A DNA stretch of 64,000 nucleotides from Chryseobacterium sp. T16E-39 (GTDB lineage: Bacteria > Bacteroidota > Bacteroidia > Flavobacteriales > Weeksellaceae), in contig NZ_CP022282.1 in assembly GCF_002216065.1 (NCBI RefSeq), positions 1,860,001 through 1,924,000 of the forward strand, in the 5' to 3' direction. Position 1 is the first letter of the stretch. The number at the start of each line of letters is the position of its first letter. The notes under the pieces are model-generated. The model was not told the DNA's origin. It worked only from the letters and a program-made list of their open reading frames with translations, and made no database searches. The position numbers and the translations under genes were made by a program. Positions 25,432-33,315 of this stretch are shown here, piece by piece.

Positions 25432-25971
25432 TTACCAGTAATATTTATTACGCTTTAAATCCCATAAATCATTTATTTCATTTTTCTCAAGAAATTCCTC
25501 AAAAGCATTCCAGCCTTTTTCTCTTATTAATTGGGCTTCTTCCTGATAAATTGGTATTATTAGGGGAAAAACAACTCCTTTATTTTCTAAGATTAGCTCT
25601 TGAAAATCATTATCAAAATAAAAAGGCAAAGTGAAATATAATGAATTCATTTTTGTTTCTGAAGTCATCGTGAAATTAAAAGATATAACATCACCATGGA
25701 GCACTCCTTTTTTATTATCAATCAAATATTCGACAAAACTCGTTAAAAATGAGGCTATCTCATTTTCATTATATTTTGACATACACACAAAAGTAAATTC
25801 GTAATAATAATCAATAAAATAGTGATTCATTCCCAATGTAGAGTATGTCCTGATATCTTCAAATGGAATATTATCATACAAAGAAATTGTAAGATTGTAT
25901 TTTTTATCTAAAACATCTTTTACTCTTGATATTTCTCCAATATATTTTTCTAAATGCTCTACTACTATCAT
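25432..25971 (-). CDS. SUFU-family immunity-type protein
   Basis: A 179-residue cytoplasmic protein resembling the bacterial suppressor-of-fused (SUFU) domain: a central strand FIDYYYEFTFVCMS, LYFTLPFYFDN, then FPLIIPIYQEEAQLIREKGW and a terminal DLWDLKRNKYYW. Family knowledge: SUFU proteins are common immunity proteins next to polymorphic toxin C-termini. It is AT-rich relative to flanking genes and follows a TPR gene in the same orientation. No complete toxin gene is present in the window. The call is made by pattern and is fairly likely. Confidence 0.65.
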   Translation of the reverse strand: MIVVEHLEKYIGEISRVKDVLDKKYNLTISLYDNIPFEDIRTYSTLGMNHYFIDYYYEFTFVCMSKYNENEIASFLTSFVEYLIDNKKGVLHGDVISFNFTMTSETKMNSLYFTLPFYFDNDFQELILENKGVVFPLIIPIYQEEAQLIREKGWNAFEEFLEKNEINDLWDLKRNKYYW

Positions 25972-26086
25972 CTAAAATAATTTAATAATTTTTTTTTATC
26001 TATTGATGTATATAAAGTATGTATTCTCACCATAACATCTATTAATAGTTTACACAATTACTAATAAAATAAGCAGTACACTGTTT

Positions 26087-26524
26087 CTAAAGATTAATAT
26101 TATTCTGTACAGCTAATTCTTTTATCTTACAAGTTTTATTTTCTTCATTAATGAGCCCTTTTTTTATATCCAATAATAATTCTTCCAATGTCACTTTATA
26201 AAGATTAGCTTTATTATTTGACAAGAAATTAATTATTTCATCTAAGGCATCATCATAATCTTCCAATCCACAATAAGCTAAATATTTTAATTGAGAAGCA
26301 TATTCATTATTACTATTCTTTTGCAACAATATATCAGCTATATGAATTGCCAAATCATATTTTTCAACTTTATAATATGAATATGCGAGAAATAACAATT
26401 TGTAACTATAATCTTTTGAGGAAAGTTCATTTAAATTATTTAAAACATCAATAGCTAATTCATATTGTTCATTATCAATCAAATCTTTAGCTTTTTGTAA
26501 GTCCTCTTTCATAGTTAGATCCAT
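26087..26524 (-). CDS. TPR-type protein, possible immunity protein
   Basis: A 145-residue all-helical protein with two or three TPR-like units (AKDLIDNEQYELAIDVLNNL, LAYSYYKVEKYDLAIHIADIL, LAYCGLEDYDDALDEII). No signal peptide. Its small size, AT-rich codons, and position 115 bases upstream of the SUFU gene in the same orientation suggest a second immunity-type gene in a toxin locus whose toxin has been lost. Function otherwise unknown. Confidence 0.6.
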   Translation of the reverse strand: MDLTMKEDLQKAKDLIDNEQYELAIDVLNNLNELSSKDYSYKLLFLAYSYYKVEKYDLAIHIADILLQKNSNNEYASQLKYLAYCGLEDYDDALDEIINFLSNNKANLYKVTLEELLLDIKKGLINEENKTCKIKELAVQNNINL

Positions 26525-26752
26525 AATTTATCTTTTTGATATTTTTAGGGATTAAAAAATATCTTTCTTGGAAGTTATATTTACTCTTATACCCCTTCGT
26601 TGAATCGTTAGGCTCATTGTCCATTTAGTACTACAAATTTATATGTATTTACTAAAGTATGTAATAAATATGTTTATTATATTTTTCCAAATACAAAGTT
26701 CACAAATAGCAGTACAACTAAAGCTGGAAATATTCCCTAGGATTATTGTCTC
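26525..26752. other. gene-free stretch upstream of the immunity genes
   Basis: Very AT-rich. I find no frame with convincing coding features and no RNA structure. It probably holds the promoter of the TPR and SUFU genes and decayed toxin-locus sequence. Confidence 0.4.
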
Positions 26753-26800
26753 TTACTTAGTGCCTGTTACTCGAATACGCGCATCACGTGTATGCCGATA
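26753..26800 (-). pseudogene. possible toxin C-terminal remnant
   Basis: On the minus strand, 15 codons read YRHTRDARIRVTGTK and stop at 26753-26755. The stretch has higher GC than its surroundings, lies upstream of the two immunity-type genes in the expected toxin-immunity order, and breaks off exactly where similarity to a T9SS tail begins on the other strand. Too short to identify; the toxin reading is inference. Confidence 0.3.
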
Positions 26801-26803
26801 GCA

Positions 26804-26868
26804 TTTATTTTTTAAATATTGTCTTAAAAGATGGAACAACTTTTAAACATAAGATCATTAGGAAATAA
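26804..26868 (+). pseudogene. orphan T9SS tail, near-copy of the PNGase F-like gene end
   Basis: Sixty-five bases match 25102-25166, the end of the PNGase F-like gene, with four differences, and keep the frame to TAA 26866: FLNIVLKDGTTFKHKIIRK versus ...KIVRK. Nothing upstream continues the similarity. It is followed by its own terminator. This is the end of a lost paralogue or of a duplicated copy. Confidence 0.85.
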
Positions 26869-26892
26869 AATAAAGAGATCAGAACTAATCAC

Positions 26893-26930
26893 AATCCCTC
26901 CTTTGAGTATTTTCACAGGAGGGATTTTTT
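26893..26930 (+). terminator. terminator of the lost T9SS gene
   Basis: Stem AATCCCTCCT / AGGAGGGATT with a 14-base loop and a T run. Confidence 0.8.
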
Positions 26931-27003
26931 TATAAAAAAGAAAATAATAAATAACGTGTTTAGCTGGATTTAAGAACATTTACCCTAATCCTTATCCAAA
27001 AAA

Positions 27004-27034
27004 TTGTCATTTCCAGTTTATTAAACTATTTTTG
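27004..27034 (+). promoter_or_regulatory. promoter of the DinB-rlmB operon
   Basis: TTG 27004-27006, 20 bases, TATTTTTG 27027-27034; leader of about 14 bases to ATG 27054. Confidence 0.65.
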
Positions 27035-27053
27035 GTGATTAAAATTTTGTAAA

Positions 27054-27524
27054 ATGAATTATCATTTTCAAGCTCACAGACAGGTAAGGAGAAACCTTTT
27101 GGATATATTGCAAAATACTTCCCATGAAGACCTTTTGCTCATTCCTGATGGATTCAACAACAATATGTATTGGAATATTGCACATACTGTTGCCACTCAG
27201 CAGCTTTTGCATTATTACCTGAGTGGTAATCCTTTTCGAATCGACAAATATTGGATCGAAACCTATAAAAAAGGAACCTTACCCAACTTAAACGTTCAGA
27301 AGTCTGAAGTAGAAGATCTGGAGTTTTTACTCACTGAAACTTCAAAGATTTTAATGAAAGATTATGACAGCGATTTCTTTTCAGATTACACTCCTTATAC
27401 GACAAGTTTTGGTATGGATCTGAAAAGTATTCAGGATGCGATCATCTTTAACAATATGCATGAAAGCCTCCATTATGGGTATCTCATGTCACAGAAACGA
27501 GCAATTTTAGGAGAAAAATATTAA
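27054..27524 (+). CDS. DinB family protein
   Basis: A 156-residue four-helix protein of the DinB/YfiT-like superfamily. Metal-binding His candidates are in WNIAHTVATQQLLHYYLSG and in NNMHESLHYGYL, the usual first and last positions. Members act as metal-dependent thiol transferases or are uncharacterised; in organisms with bacillithiol some are S-transferases, which may relate to the ypdA gene at 35.4 kb. First gene of a plus-strand run; rlmB starts one base after its stop. Confidence 0.82.
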   Translation: MNYHFQAHRQVRRNLLDILQNTSHEDLLLIPDGFNNNMYWNIAHTVATQQLLHYYLSGNPFRIDKYWIETYKKGTLPNLNVQKSEVEDLEFLLTETSKILMKDYDSDFFSDYTPYTTSFGMDLKSIQDAIIFNNMHESLHYGYLMSQKRAILGEKY

Positions 27525-27525
27525 A

Positions 27526-28284
27526 ATGACAGATAAGAAAGACGACTTTATTTTCGGGTTACGCCCCGTAATAGAAGCTATTGAAGCAGGAAAAACCATT
27601 GACAAGATCTTTTTGCAGAATGCACTTCAAGGTCCGATATATGCTGAACTAAAAGCAGTTTTAGCACAAAATAAAATACGTCCAAACTACGTTCCGATTG
27701 AAAAACTAAACCGTTTTACAAGAAAGAACCACCAGGGAGTAGTTGCCTTTATATCGGATGTTCCTTTTCATAAAATAGAGGATATTGTTCCCCAATTATT
27801 TGAACAAGGAAAGACTCCGTTTTTATTAATTCTGGATCGATTAACTGATGTTAGAAATTTCGGTGCGATCTGCAGAACCGCAGAATGCGTTGGAATTGAT
27901 GCTGTAATCATTCCTGAAAAAGGAGCTTCACCAATTAATTCAGATGCGATCAAGACTTCGGCTGGAGCTATTTATAATGTGAAAATCTGTAAGGAGGCTA
28001 ATTTAGCGCACACCGTGGATTTCCTTCAGCAAAGTGGGATTTCAGTATATTCGGCTACAGAAAAAGCACAGAAGCTGATCTATGATGTAGACTTCGCTGC
28101 CCCTTGTGCTATTGTAATGGGTAATGAGGAAACCGGAATTTCAAAAGAAGTATTACATCATTCTGATGAAAAAATAAAATTACCTATTGAAGGAAAAACT
28201 CAATCATTAAATGTTTCTGTTGCGTGTGGAGCGATTTTATATGAAGCGGTAAGACAGAAAATGTCTATCACTCCAAATCCTTAA
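27526..28284 (+). CDS. rlmB: 23S rRNA (guanosine-2'-O)-methyltransferase RlmB
   Basis: SPOUT-class rRNA 2'-O-methyltransferase, 252 residues. An N-terminal substrate-binding domain (FGLRPVIEAIEAGKTIDKIF, HQGVVAFISD) precedes the knotted SAM domain with motifs LDRLTDVRNFGAICRTAE, IVMGNEETGISKEV and LPIEGKTQSLNVSVACGAIL. Methylates a conserved guanosine in the large ribosomal subunit. Lies in the operon between the DinB gene and the serine hydrolase. Confidence 0.93.
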   Translation: MTDKKDDFIFGLRPVIEAIEAGKTIDKIFLQNALQGPIYAELKAVLAQNKIRPNYVPIEKLNRFTRKNHQGVVAFISDVPFHKIEDIVPQLFEQGKTPFLLILDRLTDVRNFGAICRTAECVGIDAVIIPEKGASPINSDAIKTSAGAIYNVKICKEANLAHTVDFLQQSGISVYSATEKAQKLIYDVDFAAPCAIVMGNEETGISKEVLHHSDEKIKLPIEGKTQSLNVSVACGAILYEAVRQKMSITPNP

Positions 28285-28287
28285 TCC

Positions 28288-29406
28288 ATGAAAATAAAGT
28301 TTCTTTTACCTTTTTATTTTGTGCCTCTTGTTTTGAATGCACAGACTAAAAATATTCCAACAGACAATCCTTTGGCCAACGATTTTGATCAGCTTGTTCA
28401 CAAAGAGGTGTCTGCCTATATGAAAGATCCTGCTCGTGTTGGACTTTCTATTGGTATTATTAGAAATGGTAAAAGCTACTTTTATAATTATGGGACCACA
28501 AAAAAAGAGAAAGAAGAACTTCCAACTTCAAAGGATGTTTACGAAATAGCTTCTATTAGTAAAACCTTTACAGGAACACTTTTAGCACATGCTTTAGTAG
28601 ATAAAAAAGTAAATCTGGACGATGACATCCGAAAATATCTCGATGGAGATTATCCAAATTTAGAATTTAAAAAACATGCAATAAAAGTAGCCCATCTGAC
28701 GAATCATTCTTCGGGATTGCCACAGTTTGTACCGGATCAATCTGCAAATTTTAAAAAACCTATGGATTCTATTCCATTTATCCTGACCGAGGTTTATAAA
28801 AATTATTCACGAAAGAAATTTGCGGAAGATCTTCATGCGATCAAAATTGATGCAATTCCGGGAACAACCTATAAATATTCTAATGCGGGAGTTCAGATTA
28901 TAGGAGATATTCTGGAAAAAGTATATCATAAAAGTTTTCAGAACCTTCTCGAAGAATATATTACAGAACCTCTTAACATGAAGCAAACCATAGTTGGCAC
29001 GAACTCTGCTCAACTATTAACCGGTTATAATGAAAAAGGAAAAGTAATGCCTAGAAATACAACAAGTATTATGGCACCGGCGGGTGGAATTTATTCAAGT
29101 ACGGGAGATATGGTAAAATACATTCAGTATCATCTGAACAAGAATGACAAATATGTAGTAACGTCTCATACACCTATTGTAAAAAGTGATGGTGACGAGA
29201 TCGGACTACTCTGGAGAATTCATAAATATAAAGACAAAAACCTATCTTTTTGGCATACTGGCGGAACATTTGGTTTTTCAAGTGTTTGCCAGATCTATCC
29301 CGAAAAAAATATGGGAATAGTGATACTTACAAATGAGTCCGATATGTCTTCCCAGGGAAAATTACAGGATATCGCAGAAAATATATATAACAGTAGTAAA
29401 AATTAA
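28288..29406 (+). CDS. serine hydrolase, class C beta-lactamase family
   Basis: A 372-residue exported serine hydrolase of the beta-lactamase/D-alanyl-D-alanine carboxypeptidase fold. Signal peptide FLLPFYFVPLVLNAQ; nucleophile motif SISK (in EIASISKTFTG), tyrosine motif YSN (YKYSNAG), and HTGG in place of KTG (FWHTGGTFGFSS). The HTG variant is usual in esterase- and peptidase-type members; a true beta-lactamase is less likely. Sits three bases after rlmB. Confidence 0.9.
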   Translation: MKIKFLLPFYFVPLVLNAQTKNIPTDNPLANDFDQLVHKEVSAYMKDPARVGLSIGIIRNGKSYFYNYGTTKKEKEELPTSKDVYEIASISKTFTGTLLAHALVDKKVNLDDDIRKYLDGDYPNLEFKKHAIKVAHLTNHSSGLPQFVPDQSANFKKPMDSIPFILTEVYKNYSRKKFAEDLHAIKIDAIPGTTYKYSNAGVQIIGDILEKVYHKSFQNLLEEYITEPLNMKQTIVGTNSAQLLTGYNEKGKVMPRNTTSIMAPAGGIYSSTGDMVKYIQYHLNKNDKYVVTSHTPIVKSDGDEIGLLWRIHKYKDKNLSFWHTGGTFGFSSVCQIYPEKNMGIVILTNESDMSSQGKLQDIAENIYNSSKN

Positions 29407-29417
29407 AATAAAGAAAA

Positions 29418-30464
29418 ATGAAAAACATAGCAGCAATAGCGCTAATATCCATAGCATTAGTTTCATGTAAAAAGGAAACGGCAAAAATTACAAAAGTAGA
29501 TCCTAAAACAGGAAAGACCATTACCGTAGAAGTTCCGGCTGATTCCATTGCAAAAGTAGCAGAAAATGCGGCTATTAAAGATTCAGCAGGCATTTACACT
29601 CAGACTTTTAAGCTTGAAAAAGGAAAAACATATCCTTTAACGACGTATCAAAGAGATGTAAAAACAATGACTGACCCTCAGGGTAAAACATTAAACGGAA
29701 CAAGTGAAGCAACAGATGAAATGAGTTTCACGGTAAATGATATTAAAAATAATGTTTATGATATCACACTTAACCTTATTGCAAAGAGAAACTCTCAGAC
29801 CGCAGAAGGAAAAACAATCGTTGTAGATACTAAGCAACCCATTCCTAAAGAGGATGATCTTAAAATGATCTGGAATATCAACAGAGCATTGACTAGCAAT
29901 AAGCTGAACATGAAAATGGATACTAAAGGAAATGTCATTTCAATTACAGGTTTTGAGCCTGTTTACACAAAAGTGTCCAATGCCGTTGGTACTTTGGTGA
30001 AAGATGCTAACCAAAAAGCGAGTGTAGTTGCCAGTCTGAAAGAAAGCTTCAATGAAAAAGTTTTAAAAGACCAGTTCAGCAAAAATCTTACAATGATGCC
30101 TAAAAAAGGGGTTAAAATTGGAGAAAAATGGACAAACACAGAAAACGCTGATCCAAATGGTAAAATAAAAGTTACCTCAAACTATGTACTTAAAAGTGTT
30201 GGCAATGGTATTGCTGAAATTGGCGTAACAGGAGGAATTCCTAAAAAGACAGACAAACAGGCTCAGGGAGCTATGACGCACAGCATCAGCAGCGAGTTGG
30301 TACAAAACGGTACCATCAAGTTTGACGAAAATACAGGATGGATTACCAACCAGAATATTACCGTAAAAACCACTCAGGTAGAAACCATTTCAGACGGAAA
30401 ACAATCCCAGTCTATGAAGAGTGTTTCCAATTCTTCTGTAATGGTAAACCCTTCTGCTAAATAA
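29418..30464 (+). CDS. DUF6263 family lipoprotein
   Basis: A 348-residue lipoprotein: signal AAIALISIALVSC with Cys in a lipobox (LVSC), then KKETAKITKVDPKTG. The body (FKLEKGKTYPLTTYQRD to the end) fits DUF6263, a beta-rich periplasmic family of unknown function. Part of the plus-strand operon, 11 bases after the serine hydrolase. Confidence 0.78.
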   Translation: MKNIAAIALISIALVSCKKETAKITKVDPKTGKTITVEVPADSIAKVAENAAIKDSAGIYTQTFKLEKGKTYPLTTYQRDVKTMTDPQGKTLNGTSEATDEMSFTVNDIKNNVYDITLNLIAKRNSQTAEGKTIVVDTKQPIPKEDDLKMIWNINRALTSNKLNMKMDTKGNVISITGFEPVYTKVSNAVGTLVKDANQKASVVASLKESFNEKVLKDQFSKNLTMMPKKGVKIGEKWTNTENADPNGKIKVTSNYVLKSVGNGIAEIGVTGGIPKKTDKQAQGAMTHSISSELVQNGTIKFDENTGWITNQNITVKTTQVETISDGKQSQSMKSVSNSSVMVNPSAK

Positions 30465-30487
30465 TAGAGGTTTATAAATAAAAAAAT

Positions 30488-30715
30488 ATGAAGTGGATTT
30501 TTGAGCTAGTACTCACAGCTATTATTCTTTTCTTTGTCTGGAATATCCTTAAAAGGCTCTTCTTTAAGACTTTTTACAGTTATCGATTCAACAACGATAA
30601 CAATAATAAACAGCAGGATATACAAAACTCGAATAAGAAGACGAATCAGAAAATCAATTGGGACGCAGAGACTGTGGACTATGAAGAAGTAAAAGAAACT
30701 AAGGATAAAAGGTAA
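30488..30715 (+). CDS. DUF4834 family small membrane protein
   Basis: A 75-residue protein with one N-terminal helix (FELVLTAIILFFVWNILKRL) and a polar, Asn/Lys-rich tail ending with the acidic segment DWDAETVDYEEV-like (INWDAETVDYEEV). This matches DUF4834, found next to YfhO in Bacteroidota. Role unknown. Confidence 0.78.
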   Translation: MKWIFELVLTAIILFFVWNILKRLFFKTFYSYRFNNDNNNKQQDIQNSNKKTNQKINWDAETVDYEEVKETKDKR

Positions 30716-30747
30716 AATTTCCAAGAAAATAAAAGATAATAACCAGC

Positions 30748-33288
30748 ATGGCGAAAAATAAAAACTTAATTTATATTGCAATTTCATTAGTTGTATTTAT
30801 AGTTTTAGCATTTTTATATTCCACTCCTGTTTTTACGGGGAAACAGCTTTTCCAGCATGACATTGTTCAGTACCGGGGAGGAGCAAAAGAACTCCTTGAT
30901 TACAGAGCTAATAATGAAAAAGAAACCTACTGGAGTGACTCCATGTTCGGGGGGATGCCCACCTATCAGATGGGTAGCCAATTCAAAGGGGATATCATTA
31001 AGAAAATTGATAGCAACCTGAATTTCCTACCGAGACCTGTTAATTATCTTTTTTTACTTTTTGCCGGATTTTTCCTTTTGGGAATGGTAGTAGTTAGGAA
31101 CTGGAAGTATGCATTACTGGGTGCCACCTTCTTTGGGCTGTCTACCTATTTTTATATTATTATTGCTGCCGGACATAATGGTAAAGTAAACACAATTGAA
31201 TACTTTGCCCCTCTTTTAGCCGGTATATTATTGGTTTACATAAGAAAGAAGTATATTATCGGGTTTATTGTAACCACTCTGTTTATGGGACTGCAGATTG
31301 CTGCCAACCATCCACAGATGACCTATTATCTTTTCCTTGCTTTAGGGTTCTTGTTTATCTCTGAGTTGATCAGGGTTATTCAAAAAAAGACTCCAATGAA
31401 GCACTTTGTTATTTCATCGGCTATTATTGCTGTTTCCTGTATCATTGGTGTAGGAATGAATTCTCAAAGAATAATGGCCAATTCTGAATATATCAAAGAA
31501 ACAGTTCGCGGAAAACAAATCTTAAATACAGAAAGCCATACATCAGGAAAATCCGGAATGGATAAAGAAAGTATGCTGATGTGGAGCTATGGAAGGCTTG
31601 AAACGCTTAATCTTTTCATTCCAAGATTGATGGGTGGAGGAAGTCAGGAGCCTGAAGCTAAAGAAATAATGAACCATGTTCAGGAAATGATTCAGGAAAA
31701 TGTTTCCTCTCAGGCTGAGATGGATAGAATTTCTAAAGGTTTTTCTTCTGTGACCTATTGGGGAGATCAACCGGGAACTTCGGGTCCTGCTTATCAGGGC
31801 GCCATTGTTTGTTTTTTAGCACTTTTAGGATTCTTTTTTGCAGGAAAAAAATACCGTTACTGGATTTTAGGAGCTTCTATTCTGACTATTTTCTTAGCCT
31901 GGGGAAGCAACTTTATGCCATTGTCAGATTTCTTTATCGACTATGTACCATTTTACAATAAATTCAGAGCACCATCTTCCATTCTTGTAGTGGTTGAACT
32001 ACTGCTCCCATTAATTGCTATTATCGGTTTGTACAGATTCTTTATTGACGAAAAATTAACGGAAGAATATAAAAAGAAAATACTTCTTTATGTAAGTGGC
32101 GGAACTTTAGGGCTTCTTTTAATTCTATTAATTTTTGGAAAAAGCCTTTTAGGTTTTGCAACAGATAACGAAAAATTGTACTTCCCTCCTTTCCTGCTTG
32201 ATTATCTGGTAGATGAAAGATTTAAATTATTCAAAATTGATGCAATAAAAGCATTCATTTATGTAGCCATAGCTGCTGTAGTTTTATTCATGACCATGAA
32301 GAAGAAACTAAGTCAGAATATTGCATTGATCATTATAGGGATAGTAAGTTTATTTGACTTATGGACAGTAAACAAGCGTTATCTGAATGACGAAAATTAT
32401 GTAGATAAAGTATTTGCAGAAAACCCTTTTCAGACTGAAAGTTCTGATCTACTGGCGGAAAAAGTTCAGGCCAATCCAAGTCTCGGATCTATCTTAGCCA
32501 ACGTTAATGTCAATAAAGCATTAGAAACCATCGCTGAAAAAGATAAAACTCATTACAGGATTTTCAATAATATTCTTGGAACCTTCAGTGAGACCAATAC
32601 TTCATACTTCAAGTCCTCTATTGGGGGTTATCATGCTGTTAAATTAAGAAGGTATGATGATGTGATCAATGAGTATTTTCAAACAATGGATTCTGTAAGG
32701 GTTCCTAATGTTCTCAATTTATTAAATGCTAAATATTGGGTTTTAGGAGGTCCTGAAAAGCCACAAACAATGCCTAATACAAAAGCCAATGGTAATGCTT
32801 GGTTTGTAAGTGATGTACAATTTGCTAAAACTCCAAACGAAGAAATAAAATCAATTGGTGTTATCAACAGTAAAAGGACCGCAGTAGTTGCAGCTGAAGA
32901 TAAATCATATTTTGATAACAAACCCGTTCAGGCGGACTCTACAGCATTCATTAACCTGACGAAATACCAACCTAATGAACTGGAGTTTAAATCCAAATCT
33001 AAAACACCACAGTTAGCCGTATTCTCTGAAATTTACTATCCTCATGGTTGGAAGATGTTTGTAGATGAAAAAGAGGTTCCTTATATCAAAGCAGATTACT
33101 TACTTCGTGCTGTTCATGTTCCGGCAGGAGAACACCATATCAGAATGATTTTTGAACCAGAGGTTATTGAGAAAGGAAAATGGATTTCTCTGTTTTGCTT
33201 TGGACTATTCATCGTTTTAAGTGCCTTTGGTATTTTCTGGATCAACAAAAAGAAAAAGGAAGAAGAAGTTACTGAAAAAACAGCTTAA
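30748..33288 (+). CDS. YfhO family membrane protein
   Basis: An 846-residue inner-membrane protein of the YfhO family (glycosyltransferase C-like fold). About a dozen hydrophobic helices occupy residues 1-530; a periplasmic C-terminal domain (about 540-810) ends with a final helix (SLFCFGLFIVLSAFGIFWI). Family members are implicated in glycosylation of lipoteichoic acid or other surface polymers using lipid-linked sugars; in Bacteroidota the acceptor is unknown. Directly followed by a glycosyltransferase gene, which supports an envelope-glycan role. Confidence 0.88.
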   Translation: MAKNKNLIYIAISLVVFIVLAFLYSTPVFTGKQLFQHDIVQYRGGAKELLDYRANNEKETYWSDSMFGGMPTYQMGSQFKGDIIKKIDSNLNFLPRPVNYLFLLFAGFFLLGMVVVRNWKYALLGATFFGLSTYFYIIIAAGHNGKVNTIEYFAPLLAGILLVYIRKKYIIGFIVTTLFMGLQIAANHPQMTYYLFLALGFLFISELIRVIQKKTPMKHFVISSAIIAVSCIIGVGMNSQRIMANSEYIKETVRGKQILNTESHTSGKSGMDKESMLMWSYGRLETLNLFIPRLMGGGSQEPEAKEIMNHVQEMIQENVSSQAEMDRISKGFSSVTYWGDQPGTSGPAYQGAIVCFLALLGFFFAGKKYRYWILGASILTIFLAWGSNFMPLSDFFIDYVPFYNKFRAPSSILVVVELLLPLIAIIGLYRFFIDEKLTEEYKKKILLYVSGGTLGLLLILLIFGKSLLGFATDNEKLYFPPFLLDYLVDERFKLFKIDAIKAFIYVAIAAVVLFMTMKKKLSQNIALIIIGIVSLFDLWTVNKRYLNDENYVDKVFAENPFQTESSDLLAEKVQANPSLGSILANVNVNKALETIAEKDKTHYRIFNNILGTFSETNTSYFKSSIGGYHAVKLRRYDDVINEYFQTMDSVRVPNVLNLLNAKYWVLGGPEKPQTMPNTKANGNAWFVSDVQFAKTPNEEIKSIGVINSKRTAVVAAEDKSYFDNKPVQADSTAFINLTKYQPNELEFKSKSKTPQLAVFSEIYYPHGWKMFVDEKEVPYIKADYLLRAVHVPAGEHHIRMIFEPEVIEKGKWISLFCFGLFIVLSAFGIFWINKKKKEEEVTEKTA

Positions 33289-33315
33289 AGCTGTAAGTTC
33301 ATCTTTTAAAGTTCT

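Noticed and set aside
28994..29010. Sigma-54-like match TTGGCACG-N4-CTGCT
   Set aside because: Lies inside the serine hydrolase coding region with no gene start after it, and the -12 part is imperfect.
33282..33297. Inverted repeat ACAGCTT/AGCTGT-type at the end of the YfhO gene
   Set aside because: Short stem and no T run; the next gene follows within 28 bases, so not a terminator.
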